Below are positions 23,746-34,330 of a stretch of DNA of 64,000 nt, one piece after another. The first letter of the stretch is position 1. The number at the start of each line of letters is the position of its first letter. The stretch comes from Phialocephala subalpina (taxonomy: Eukaryota; Ascomycota; Leotiomycetes; Helotiales; Mollisiaceae): positions 1,252,044-1,316,043 of the forward strand of contig FJOG01000018.1 in the NCBI GenBank assembly GCA_900073065.1, given 5' to 3'. The position numbers were made by a program, and so were the translations under genes. The notes under the pieces were generated by a model that saw only the letters and a list, made by a program, of their open reading frames with translations, was not told the DNA's origin and did no database searches.

Positions 23746-24341
23746 CGATCCGTAATGAGAGTGCTTCTAAGAGAATATGCTTGTTGCTGAATCCAAGCTC
23801 AAAACTTGGGACCTTCACTGAGATCTACCTGTCTTATAGGTTCTGATAGTTTGCCCTATTCAAAGAGGGTTTCTTCACTTGTTCTCTTGCTTTTCAGACG
23901 TATCCAGAGTTCTTCTTGCTTTCCAAAATCTTCAGGACATGCTGGACACCCTTAATCTTTGAAGGTCCATCATTCCCAGCACTACTGCCTGCGCTTGGCT
24001 CTTTTCTTTGGTTAGTATATTCTGCCTTGCTATGTCTAGGTAAAGTTGAAAGCTGATGAAGCTGCTCGATTTGTTCCACATTCTTGGGTCGTCTCGAAAG
24101 TGTGGGCGTTCCACACCTTCAATAGAGCGTGAAGAAGGGGTGCAGCCACGTCAGTTCATTCCTTCAACTTAGGTAGAGTCCTGAAGCGGGGCTTTTGATT
24201 TAGTTATTCAAATTTTGAATTCATCGTACCATTGTTCCAGCTTCATTAAGCACCATCAGCCTACCTCAACAAGCGAGGCTAGATCCAGTATCTCAGCTCT
24301 CAAATGCCCTCCTTTCTCATATAGAGATGATACATCCAACA

Positions 24342-24869
24342 CTATCCATGCGCCGCACACTTCAAACCAACACTGAAGATATCCTTGCCCTCCTGATCCG
24401 CAAAAGTATCCAAAAACTCAGGGAACTCCTTCAAAACCCCATTCTTTCCTCTGCAAACCTCCACCAAATATCCCGCCTCCGTATCAGCCAGCGAAAGATA
24501 GGTCCTAGGTATCACCGCACTTCCAGTAGCAGGTCTGTGCATCTTGATGTAGAAGGCTGCTTTATTCAAGATGTTGGCCTTCACGTAATGGTCTTGGGGA
24601 GGCGAACCTCGAAGTTTGCTCTCGTTCGCGCATCGGACGAGCATGTCGACTGCTGAAGACTGTTTCGCGATCATAGGAGGAAGTACAGTGTTTTCTGGTA
24701 CGTGTTGGCGGGTGCTTGTCCACGTTTGGCAGCAGAAGACGGATCCGATGCCGTTGACGAAGTCGATATAGGGTTGGATCAAATGCTGGAGTCCTGGAAA
24801 ATCTTCGGAGTTGCCATGGAAGTCGTGACGGGCAAGGAAAGCTCGAAGCTCTCTGTTTAGGTTACTCAT
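24342..24869 (-). CDS. Hypothetical protein, 175 residues, member of a local duplicated pair
   Basis: This is a single open exon starting MSNLNRELRAFLARHDF and ending VGLKCAAHG. Conserved points, judged by comparison with the decayed copy about 1.1 kb away, are the YIDFVNGIGSVFCC block, the RCANESKLRGSPPQDHYVKA block and the C-terminal FADQEGKDIFSV region. No signal peptide, membrane segment or known catalytic motif was seen, and I do not recognise the family. The chosen start gives a plausible N-terminus, and upstream sequence in frame adds nothing conserved. Its openness beside a heavily mutated relative suggests selection, but the gene might also be a recent remnant. Confidence 0.55.
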   Translation of the reverse strand: MSNLNRELRAFLARHDFHGNSEDFPGLQHLIQPYIDFVNGIGSVFCCQTWTSTRQHVPENTVLPPMIAKQSSAVDMLVRCANESKLRGSPPQDHYVKANILNKAAFYIKMHRPATGSAVIPRTYLSLADTEAGYLVEVCRGKNGVLKEFPEFLDTFADQEGKDIFSVGLKCAAHG

Positions 24870-26955
24870 CTCATCTGATTGGCTAAGCTGGACTCTGGGT
24901 CAGAATTCAATAATCTGGATCTCTACTTCGGAGCGCTGGTGTTCAAGGAATGCTATTCATCTCTGTCAAGGCTTTCTTTTTCTTCTGTGATCTTTCTTGT
25001 GATTTGTTCAAAGCTCTTCATGATCTTTGACCGCCCCATAGCAAGCGTAATAGTTGGCCTCTTGAAAACGCAACCACTTCCAAAATTAAATCAGAGCTTC
25101 ATTTTGTAATGGCTGTGAAAGACATATTGCTCTTTGTGGGGTCATTTTTCTTCAATGTTGACAAATACTGTAAGAATATACACTAGCATTTGATGCTCGA
25201 TAACCTAAGTATTGGATATGTGCACGCCTTTATACTTGTGAAAGAGATGGAATCCGGGGTTGACCACGTGTCGATAGCTACTTTGATTTCGTCCTCCTTT
25301 CATAGCTAGCTCTCCTCACCCGAATATGCTTTGTTTTTTCTCAGAGCTTCAAAAATAACGGTTGCTATTGTTGGTCAGAGGAAGGATCATTATTAACCAT
25401 TTCATCCCACAGCCTCGTTCAGCCCCCAACACCATCAACCCACACGTTTGAAAGAAATCAAGGCTAGATCCAATGTTCCATTTATCCTCTGCTCGTATGA
25501 GCTACCCCTCCCCCTCATGCCCAGATCACCAACAAACTTAACACACCTCCCTTGAACCTCGCCCACAATGACAACCTTCCACCCACCAGGTCAACTAGCC
25601 TCAGGACCCCACCAACAACACACCTGCTCCAATGGCGGCGTCCGAAGTAAGCGATCGTGTTCCTGTCTCAGAATTTAGTACTCAATCGTTACAGTCTAAG
25701 TTCGCAGCCGCGGCCCAGGAACCTACATGTTAAATTTTACAGCAACTCTCCAGACTCAGGAGGAGGAGGCATTGCATGTGCGAGTGGAGAGGTCGGTGCT
25801 GTTGTTAGAGAACCGGGTTGTTAGGAAAAGTTAGTTCGGGGGTGGGGCAGTGGGAGTTGTGGCCGGTACGTTCTTTCCCCTTCCTTTACTCGACGAGAAT
25901 TGCGGTTCCGATTTGCACGTCGGGAAAGCTGTGGGAAAGATTTGGATGAGAATTTTTGAAGTGACGAGAATCGAGATGAGATGCTGATGTGTTGGGTGAG
26001 ATAGGTCATCCCAACACAGTTGTATTTCATCTTGATATGAATAAAAATTGCGAATTGTTCATCATCGACGCCTATACGCGGAGTCCGAATCGGAAGGTAT
26101 GGGTCTCGCTCTGGACAGCACCGCTTGGGACGAGGCTGTCGAGTAGACCGGGATGGTTGCCTGGAGATTAGTATAATCATTCTGGATGAGGGGATGGGGA
26201 GATGAAGAGGTTTGGTTGTGTGTAGTACTTCTGGATGTTGAAGGGCGATGAGAAGAGGAGACATGAATGAGTGTAATGAAGCTGTAATAGAGGTTGAATT
26301 GTTATAATGGACTAGATACCATTAAGAGGTTGTGTAAAGACTATCTCCCATTGAAAGTATGTCTACAAATAATTCGCCATTGCTGAACTCGCGACAGCTA
26401 AGGAAGTCCCCCTGTCCTCAAATTCCCCACAACACAGTTGTGCTGCTTATTCTCGTTCTCTGTTTCAACTCAAGGTTGACGAGTGCTAGAATTCGATGAA
26501 AGGATGGCAATGCTCGTCGTGATCAATGTCCGAGAGTATAGAAAGGCAGGTAGAGTATCTTTGTCAAGGACACTGTCCGAGACCGACTTGTCTCAGAAAA
26601 CCAACTCGGGATCCCTTTGCGCAGGAGAAATATCGAAAACAGTAGACAGGAGTCCTGTAGACAGAGCAGGACGGACATTCAAAGCATTATTCTGGTGTTG
26701 CATAAAGTCCGCATTCTTCACTAGCAGACCGACTATCTCAAAGCCATCGCACCGCAACGAACGCCAACGACGCGTACGCATCTAGTAATCCCATGCATCT
26801 AAACGACCAAACGATTCTAAGCCTGAGCTTAAATCAAATCTCGCAGCAACGACAGACCAACAAGTCCCAAATGCAGGCTGACCACGCAGTGGCAGCAACG
26901 ATCTCAAATTTCCCGCCTGATGACCCAAGGGTATGAGCCAAGATGCCCAATATGC
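24870..26955. other. Gene-poor stretch of about 2.1 kb
   Basis: A possible tiny spliced frame starts at 25569 (MTTFHPPGQLASGPHQQ, candidate intron from 25650), but no junction was convincing. A frame at 25989-26171 (IGHPNTVVFHLDMNKNCELF) has protein-like composition without a recognised family. Nothing else is seen. Confidence 0.35.
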
Positions 26956-29019
26956 TCATATCCGAACTCCATTCATCCCATTCGTAACACCATCGACCTC
27001 TGAATGTCCATTCACGCCATTTGTCAAGACGCCGCTGCCCTTCATCATATCCCCCGTAACCTTCTCCAAGCACCCAGCAGCCGCAGCGACGAAGCCGAGG
27101 TATGGCTTGCTTGGATCCAGGACTCGGGAAAGGTACTCGGGATGGAATTGAACACCGACGTACCAAGGATGATCTTTCAGTTCCAAGATCTCCATTCTCA
27201 CACCTTTGTCATCCTTGCCAACGAACTCGAGACCGGCTTCGGAGAGCTTGGAAATATATTCTGGGTTGACTTCGTAGCGATGTCTGTGTCTCTCGTGGAT
27301 CTCGGTCTTCTCACCGTACAATTGGCGGAGACGAGACCATTCGCTTCCAGGCTGGAATTCGGTGGGTCGCAGACCAAGACGCATTGTACCACCAAGATTC
27401 GTCTTGTCGATTTCAGGCATGAAGATAACGACTGGATCAGGACAGTGCTCGTTGAGTTCAACTGAACTGGCGCCTTTGATACCGCAGACATGTCGGGCGA
27501 ATTCGATGACGGCGATTTGCATGCCGAGACAGATTCCTAGATATGGGGTCTTATTCTCACGAGCCCATCTGGCAGCTTCGATCATGCCTTCTGTGCCTCG
27601 GTGGCCGAATCCACCGGGGACAAGGATACCGTTTGCGGTGCAGACCTCATGCCAGGCTTTGTGGTATTTCGCGGGTTCTTCGGTCTTGGCGGGTTCTTCA
27701 AGGTGGGAGGCGTCGACCCAGGTGAGATTGAGCTTCTTTCCGCATCGCATGGCACTGTGTTCGAGTGATTTGATGACGGACAGGTAGCTGTCGTGGAGGT
27801 TGGTGTATTTTCCAACCAAGGCGATGGAGACAGTGTCGAAGAGACGGTCTTGCTGAGTAGTGAGGCTCTTCCACTCTGTCCATGTTCGCTGACCACGGTC
27901 GACGAGACTCTTTGACTTGGGTATATCATCAAGATTGAGGATGTTGCCAATTGTCTTGATCAAGCCTTGCTTCTCGAGAAGTAGAGGGACATGATAAGTC
28001 GAAGACACATTATGAACAGCAACAACTTGATCTGGCTCCACCTGACAAAACATTGCAATCTTATCGATAGTTCCTTTTTCGAGGGGTATATCGCATCGAC
28101 AAGCAATCTAATCTAATCAGCACCCCGCCATACTAATAAGGGTAGAGAACTCACCAAATCAGGAACCAAGCCAGCACGACCAACATCACGAATAGCTTGT
28201 TGAGTCGGCTTGGTCTTCTGCTCTCCTTGAATGACAGGAATGAGCGAGACATGAATCTGCAAGAAATTACCCTTGCCAGCACGTCTCTTCAGTTGTCTCA
28301 TAGCCTCGATGAACGGCGCACTCTCGATATCGCCAACTGTGCCTCCCAACTCAATGATACACACATCAGGCGTCTCGTTCGTGTCGTCAACAGGGACTTT
28401 CGCAACTCTCTCAATCCAATCCTGGATTGCGTCTGTCAAGTGTGGCACAACTTGGACCGTCTTACCAAGGTAGTCACCGCGACGTTCCCGCTCGATGACA
28501 TGTTGGTAGATCTTGCCCGTTGTTATGTTGTTCTCGCGTGTGAGGGTAATGTTGAGGTAGCGTTCATAATTGCCAAGGTCGAGGTCGACTTCTCCACCAT
28601 CGTCGAGGACAAAAACTTCTCCATGCCTGACTCGTGTTAATCGTGAACATGCGGCGGAGGCAGAGTGCACACTTACTCCGTAGGAGCCATAGTACCGGCA
28701 TCGACATTCATGTACGGGTCAATCTTGATCGAGGAGACGTGCTGCGCGGTCAGCCATGATGCCCTCGAGTCGCAGATTCAAAACACTTATCTTCAACCCA
28801 ATAGTCTTCAACAACAAGCCCGTAGAAGAGGCTATTCCGACATATTAACATACATTCCCTCATATCGTCCCAATTCCTCTGTGCGATGTAGGGCACACAT
28901 ACCAATGACGCCCTTCCCAATGCCAGAGATGACACCTGCAACTTGGTCAGAACGCGATCAATTTTCACAAAAACAATTCCTATGGGATACTGACCTCCTG
29001 ATACGAGTACATACTTCAT
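26956..29019 (-). CDS. URA7: CTP synthase
   Basis: Six exons: 29019-28995, 28935-28903, 28831-28791, 28738-28677, 28626-28155 and 28107-26956. The enzyme makes CTP from UTP, ATP and glutamine in the cytosol, the last step of pyrimidine nucleotide synthesis. The synthetase domain opens [17 protein letters not shown] and carries [21 protein letters not shown] and [11 protein letters not shown]. The glutamine amidotransferase half has [10 protein letters not shown], the nucleophile motif YLGICLGMQ, and the HPEY of [11 protein letters not shown] variable Gly/Asn/Val tail ([19 protein letters not shown]) ends the protein. Introns 1, 2, 4 and 5 are GT-AG. Intron 3 (28790-28739) begins ATAAGT and, to keep the invariant GLK-V(S/T)SIK junction, ends in AC. 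All catalytic residues are present. Confidence 0.95.
28739..28790 (-). other. Putative AT-AC intron (52 nt) in the CTP synthase gene
   Basis: On the minus strand the exon ends ...GGGTTGAAG, the intron begins ATAAGT and ends GCAGCAC, and the next exon begins GTCTCCTCG. Removing ATAAGT...CAC gives [11 protein letters not shown], exactly the family length. Stopping at the preceding CAG would add one His. A CTGAC branch-site match lies about 15 bases before the end. The splice-site sequence is U2-like rather than the U12 ATATCC type. Confidence 0.7.
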
Positions 29020-29522
29020 CTTGGCGACTCTGGCGAATGTTATGGTGCCCTTGCTGGCTTCTGCCAGAGGGAAGGAGGAAAAGCGACTCGGGTCCGCGAA
29101 AAATTGAGATATATGCGGTGGGGCACTACCGAAAACCCAAACTATACCGCTTTTAGACCACGCGAATCGCGTTGACGTGTCGCGGGGAACTTGAGGCTAG
29201 GAATTGGTCAGGGAACATTGATGGGGAAGCTTGTTGCTGTAATTGCTGTAATTGCTGTAATTAAATACTTAAGTCGCCACTAGGATGGCAATCTCTATGC
29301 AGGCGACATAGCAGTCCCTGGGTATCTCTGCATAACCAAAATTTAGCTCATCTCGCTCTGCGTATGCTCATTCCTGAAAACTCCATGCCAGCTGCCCACT
29401 AGTGTTGCCAGCGCCTATACAGAAGATAGCGAACACACCAGATATACACCGAAAAAAGCCTCGCCATTCGTTACCTCGTGAAAGAAGAAATGCGCGAGAA
29501 AGATTCCTCCTCTTCATAGCGA
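29020..29522. other. Intergenic region between the CTP synthase and velvet genes
   Basis: This holds the CTP synthase upstream region and the velvet gene 3' side. A perfect 9-bp unit TTGCTGTAA is repeated three times at 29234-29260. No gene is seen. Confidence 0.5.
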
Positions 29523-30914
29523 TCACCGCTTAGGTCGTTTCCCCCTCTTGATTGATGTGCTTCTATCCCCATCGTCATCCTCATCATCGTCCTCATCATC
29601 CTCTTCATCGTCCCGAGCACGAGACCCACTGGGTTTGTTGTTGCCCTTCTTCACAGAGATCAAGCATCCTTGGTGCTTCAATGTCTTCGTGAGCTCGGTG
29701 CTTGCTCGCATGCCGCCAAAATCCTTCGCATTGTAAACGTGGAAGACGCTGCTCTTTACCACGCTTTTTACAGGCTCTCGGCTGCCAGGCATCATTCTCG
29801 ACGGGTCCAAGTTGATCAGGCTGAACTTGAGACTGTACGTTCCTGGTGTCCTGACGCTCAAGTCTGGAAACGTGAAGAAACATCCCTCTACCCCATGCTC
29901 GTCATTGCCCACAAAAGGAGACGCTACCAAAGTGCCCATGAGTCGACGTTGCTGCCTCTTGTCCGTAGTGCCTGGCATAGCAGTATCGTCTTGATCTTTG
30001 ACAGGATCCCATAACACGCAATGCACGACTGAATATGGCTGTCGGATCAAAGCCCGAAGCTCTTCAGGAGAAGAATTCGGATCTTCGACACTCATCTGCA
30101 GAATTGGTGGAGGGTCAATGACTCGGCGATCGCGTTCACCAAAGCCACAGGCTCTTGCTGCGATGGGCTGCTGACGCATTCGAAGAGTGTATTTCGGCGA
30201 TGGGCGTTGATTCACAGGACTATGAATGTTAGCCATTGCACAGAGAAGAAGAACAATTGATCCTTACTCAGGCGCGTCACTCAAGAGACCAGATATGGGC
30301 ATTGATCTTGAACCCTGGCTCTGAGAAGACATTCGTCGCATTGAGGGATCAATCGGCGAAGGCAGTGATGCAGACTCTCTGCGGCTGTACGATGACTCCG
30401 GTGAATCGTATTGGCCCCGTGTCTGCTCTTGATATCGTAAAGACAATTCAGGCGAGTCCTTCCTCTCTTGACTTTGATCTTTTGGATGATCTTGCCTTCT
30501 TTGAAGAATCTTCTTGGCTGTCCTACGTTGAGGCGCAGCACCTTGGTTAGATGGAACTGCAAAAGTATGCTCTGGTTGGAGAGGCACCAACATAGGTTCC
30601 GCAGAAGTCTGTACAAAGTGTGAGTTCAAAGGAGGTTGTGGTGGGTGGTAGATGTGCAGTACAGGGGAATTTGGATCTGCCTGAGCCAGCCATAATGGAT
30701 GCTGCTTGGTCATATTATATGGCGGCATGAATTGACGAGCCATGTATGGCTGTGCCTCTTGCTGGTCTTGATCGTGTCGTAGGAGGGATGACATCGGCGG
30801 TAGTGACGGAGGTACCCGGCTAGGATCGATTTCTGAAGCGTATGTATATGCCGGTGGGGGAGGAGGTGGTGGTGGCCCACCATAACTCTTTGGTGGTTCT
30901 GTCTTCAACGACAT
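29523..30914 (-). CDS. velC: Velvet-domain regulator, VelC-like
   Basis: Two exons, 30914-30268 and 30219-29523 (intron GTAAGG...CATAG), give 447 residues. Velvet proteins are nuclear DNA-binding regulators that couple development, light and secondary metabolism. The N-terminal half is disordered and rich in Pro, Gln and Ser, with a run of eight prolines near residue 14. The velvet domain starts YTLRMRQQPIAARACGFGE, continues RRVIDPPPILQM, and ends GMRASTELTKTLKHQGCL. There is no long insertion inside the domain, which argues against VelB. The long N-terminal extension and C-terminal position of the domain argue against VosA and VeA, so VelC fits best. The tail is strongly acidic (EEDDEDDDEDDDGD) and then basic (KRGKRPKR, a possible nuclear signal). 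Confidence 0.85.
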
Positions 30915-33716
30915 GATTGGGTCGTGGTATCGGCAGTTGCAGAGAAGGTGAAGATCTTGTGAAGGAAAGAGGTATGGTCCAAGGTGACGTGAGTGAAAGC
31001 AAACTATTTTGGAAATGTTAGAAGAGAAATTGGTAAGGTAACATGGCGAGGTTATAGTTGGGGTTGTATACCTGTCAATTGGCAGTGTAGCTTACGGTCC
31101 CCTGCTGCATGAAAGAACGAGTTCCCGGGCTGCGAGCAAAAGAGATGCCTTCGCTCTGGCTTGGCCCGGTAATTCTGCACACGCTTTTATGCGGTACCAG
31201 GAATTATCGAGCTTGGGACGAACTTCGGGATCTGATCTGCTCTCCGGCGAACGTTGACTGGTGAAATGCGAAGACGGGGTCAACTGCAATTGTGTCGCAC
31301 AGCGGCGGTGGGCAGCGCGTAGCGGCAGTCAATTGGTGACTCGGGATCGTGTGATTGATATCTTCGAAGCCAGCGCGGGTCTCGAGTCGTGATTGTTTAT
31401 GCGGAGGGCCCGGGTGACTTCTGCAACGAACACAGCGGAGAGACAGCGTTACGCATAAGAAGTGATTCGAGTTTCGCGAATGTTCCGATCCACGGTGGGA
31501 GATATATAGAGCAAGGCGGACGCGAGCGTCAAATCATCGCATGCTGGTGGTGTTGGAGGCAGGGTAGGTTACCGGATTCGTGGAATTGAGAACTGATAAC
31601 CGTTGGATCTCGATGGTCTCGATGGAGTTCGTGGTGTACAAAAGCTGCGTGTGTGCACCGAGTGAAATATTTGCAACGAACACAGCGGAGAGACAGCGTT
31701 ACGCATAAGAAGTGATTCGAGTTTCGCGAATGTTCCGATCCACGGTGGGAGATATATAGAGCAAGGCGGACGCGAGCGTCAAATCATCGCATGCTGGTGG
31801 TGTTGGAGGCAGGGTAGGTTACCGGATTCGTGGAATTGAGAACTGATAACCGTTGGATCTCGATGGTCTCGATGGAGTTCGTGGTGTACAAAAGCTGCGT
31901 GTGTGCACCGAGTGAAATATTAGAACAAGCGCTGGCGCGGCAGGGCTGGCAGTGATCCAGGGCTTTGAGAGGCTTGAGAGGCTTGAGAGGCTTGAGGAGT
32001 CCAGTCTAGCACGAGCTGTGAATCTGCAAGTCTCCTTGCTGGACGCCGGCAGGATCCATGGCGGTCGCAAACATGTGTTCTGAGCTAGAGGAATTGGGCC
32101 CATCAACCCGGGAGGGGCATCGTCGATGCAGCAGCACAGAGGCCTGACGGGCTCTGACTGGCTCAGCAGCAACAGGGTTGGTCGTGCTGGAATGGTGGAT
32201 GTTGGGATCCTGGATTGGCGGTGTTCCTGGAGAGCGGGTGTGTGCGGTTACGGTTGCTGCGGTTGCGGTTGTCTGGGATCACGAGCTGGGGAGTGGAGTC
32301 TGAGAATATGCGGGTTAATTTTGGACAATTGGGGATTGGATTCAATGGAAGCCATCTTTTGTTATGTTGTTATGGGGAAATAGGAAGGAGCCAAGCAAGA
32401 GGCGCACCAGGTTGAGAACACGACTACGAAGTACCTCCGTAAGATAAACCTTAAGAGGAGAGCTAGAGGGCATCGCTTACGGCAACTGCACACTCTCTCT
32501 CGATCCAGCCATCTCAGCCATCTCAGCCATCACAGCCTCCAATCTCCCTTTTTCTCTTCAGCAATCATCACCACCGTACAAGTTTCACTCCCTTCTTATT
32601 CCCATTAGCCAATTGTTTCGGAAGCCTACCGATATCAGCTCTATCGAAACCTGATATCAAATTGGACCTGGTATGCCGAGCCAGTAGTTCGCTCAGCTCC
32701 GATCACGAACCTCTGCCACGGCCGAAGCGACGCAGTCTTACAGTCGCGACGACTCCTCTCGCGGATGCTACAGTACCTCCTCCTATTTTCTCTCCTTGAA
32801 AAAGCAATCACAAGATGGAGAGGCCTCGGAAGCAACTAGACATGGTATCTCATACCTGGCGCACAATCACGAAAGCTAACCAGCCCAATGCTGCGCATCC
32901 CATGCTAGCATTTCCTTCCCGCGGTTGCGTGTGTTGCACAGACGGCTCTTCCTACAAGAAAGAGATCGTCAACCAGGTCGGGTCATTGGCGATAAGAAGA
33001 CGGTAATTTCAAAACCATGCCTTTGGAAGCCTTTGGAACAACTGTTCCCGCGCCGTGGACCTTGACCCTTGCTTGCTTGCTTGCTTCTTTCGTTCAGCAT
33101 GCCAGCATCACGAGAAAAAAGTCCTTGCCGAACACCTTCTTCTCAGATCATTCATCTCAAATCCCGCCGGTATGAGGTTTCATGGCAGCCCTGCTCATCT
33201 GCCGGTCGACGAGCGGGACTGTGATGAACGATATCCACTTCGAAGGCGACGTCGTACGGTTGATAGCACTGGTCAAGAATTCGCACGCCACACCCCTTTA
33301 CAACCCAACGAGACCAATACTCCCGTCGCCGGAGCAGAAAGTGCCAAATATCTGGCTGATCCCCCCCCTCCCCTCCCCAACGACATCGTCCTGCAGAAGG
33401 ATACGGGCGAACCACGGGAATAGTGGTTGAACCCCAGAAATCAACGCTCTTTCGATCCACCTCTTCTGCGCGCTAGGCACGAATGGAACGCTGACAGTTG
33501 AATTCATAATGTTCTGGCAGTTGACAGGTCACAAAATGCGCTGCGGAGCCGAGGCACTCCATACTTTCGAAGTTTCGATATCAAATTGTCAATGGGAATT
33601 CCTCCTTACGATACTATGCCCCAACACCAAGTGCTACATCATTGGGCGTCTCGCATAGACTACTTGACTGCCGGTAAGGCCTCAATAATGATCGTTTTGG
33701 GCGGCCAAAGATCTGT
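30915..33716. other. Gene-poor stretch containing a perfect tandem duplication
   Basis: The upstream region of the velvet gene lies here. Besides the 250-bp duplication at 31422-31921, there are short tandem tracts: TTGAGAGGC repeated about three times near 31964-31997, CATCTCAGC near 32508, and GCTT repeats near 33070. Frames at 33055-33430 have no recognisable domain. Confidence 0.45.
31422..31921. repeat. Perfect 250-bp tandem duplication
   Basis: The unit 31422-31671 is repeated without a visible difference as 31672-31921. Both begin TGCAACGAACACAGCGG and end GCACCGAGTGAAATATT (the last base abuts new sequence). No coding function is evident. Complete identity implies a very recent event or an assembly duplication. 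Confidence 0.95.
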
Positions 33717-34330
33717 TTGATGCAGTATGCTGCCGCTTTCCTGCACACCAGAATGTGGGGATTAGTGCTGCTCGAATCCGAATTCCTGGAGTCGGCTCCG
33801 TCTGACCTCCAGGGGCAGCACTGTCCTGCATCAAGCTCCGAGGTCAAGACCCAATCAATGAACACAATCATAATAGCCGTCTTCACTATCCTCTTCTTGG
33901 CCGGAATCGAAAGCGGAAGGCTCGCCATGAATCACACTAAAGGTTCCCGAATCTCGATTTCAAATTTCACGACAAACAGTGCAGCATGTCTTGATATGAG
34001 TGGGGAACTTTTACGGCAAGAATCAGGTCATCGTGGCGAATTCGGTAGCAAGGAAAGGCCTCACCTGCATCAGATCGAGATTAAACCTTGCTCATTGGGA
34101 AAACAATCCCGGGTTCTACGAGCCGGGGTGATGAATCAACCAACATCCTTTTTTCACAGCCAAGCGTCGCATTGCCGGAGGCCCCTGCGATGTTTGCCCC
34201 GCCGCTCGGATCATGATTCTAGAAAAGCAAGCAAGGCGTCATGAGGGCTTGGAAGCCGTATGGACTGCTTTCCGAAAGGGTTTACCATCGGCGATTGAGT
34301 TTATAAGACCTGGAGATTAGGGACATGGGA
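33717..34330 (+). other. Possible decayed coding region
   Basis: The open frame 33717-34244 includes a hydrophobic segment (NTIIIAVFTILFLAGI). A separate frame at about 34180-34318 (CDVCPAARIMILEKQARR ... EFIRPGD) looks like the last exon of a former gene. I could not join them into a supported gene model, and no family was recognised. Confidence 0.25.

Noticed and set aside
25382..25400. GGAAGGATCATTA, resembling the 3' end of small-subunit rRNA
   Set aside because: The match covers only about 13 bases and the sequence on both sides is unrelated to rRNA or its spacers.
25569..25835. Small two-exon gene starting MTTFHPPGQLASG
   Set aside because: The obvious acceptor introduces a stop, and the alternative acceptor is weak. 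No homology is recognisable.
28750..29019. Single long minus-strand frame starting MKYVLVSGG read straight through
   Set aside because: After nine residues it departs from CTP synthase; three introns are needed to recover the conserved sequence.
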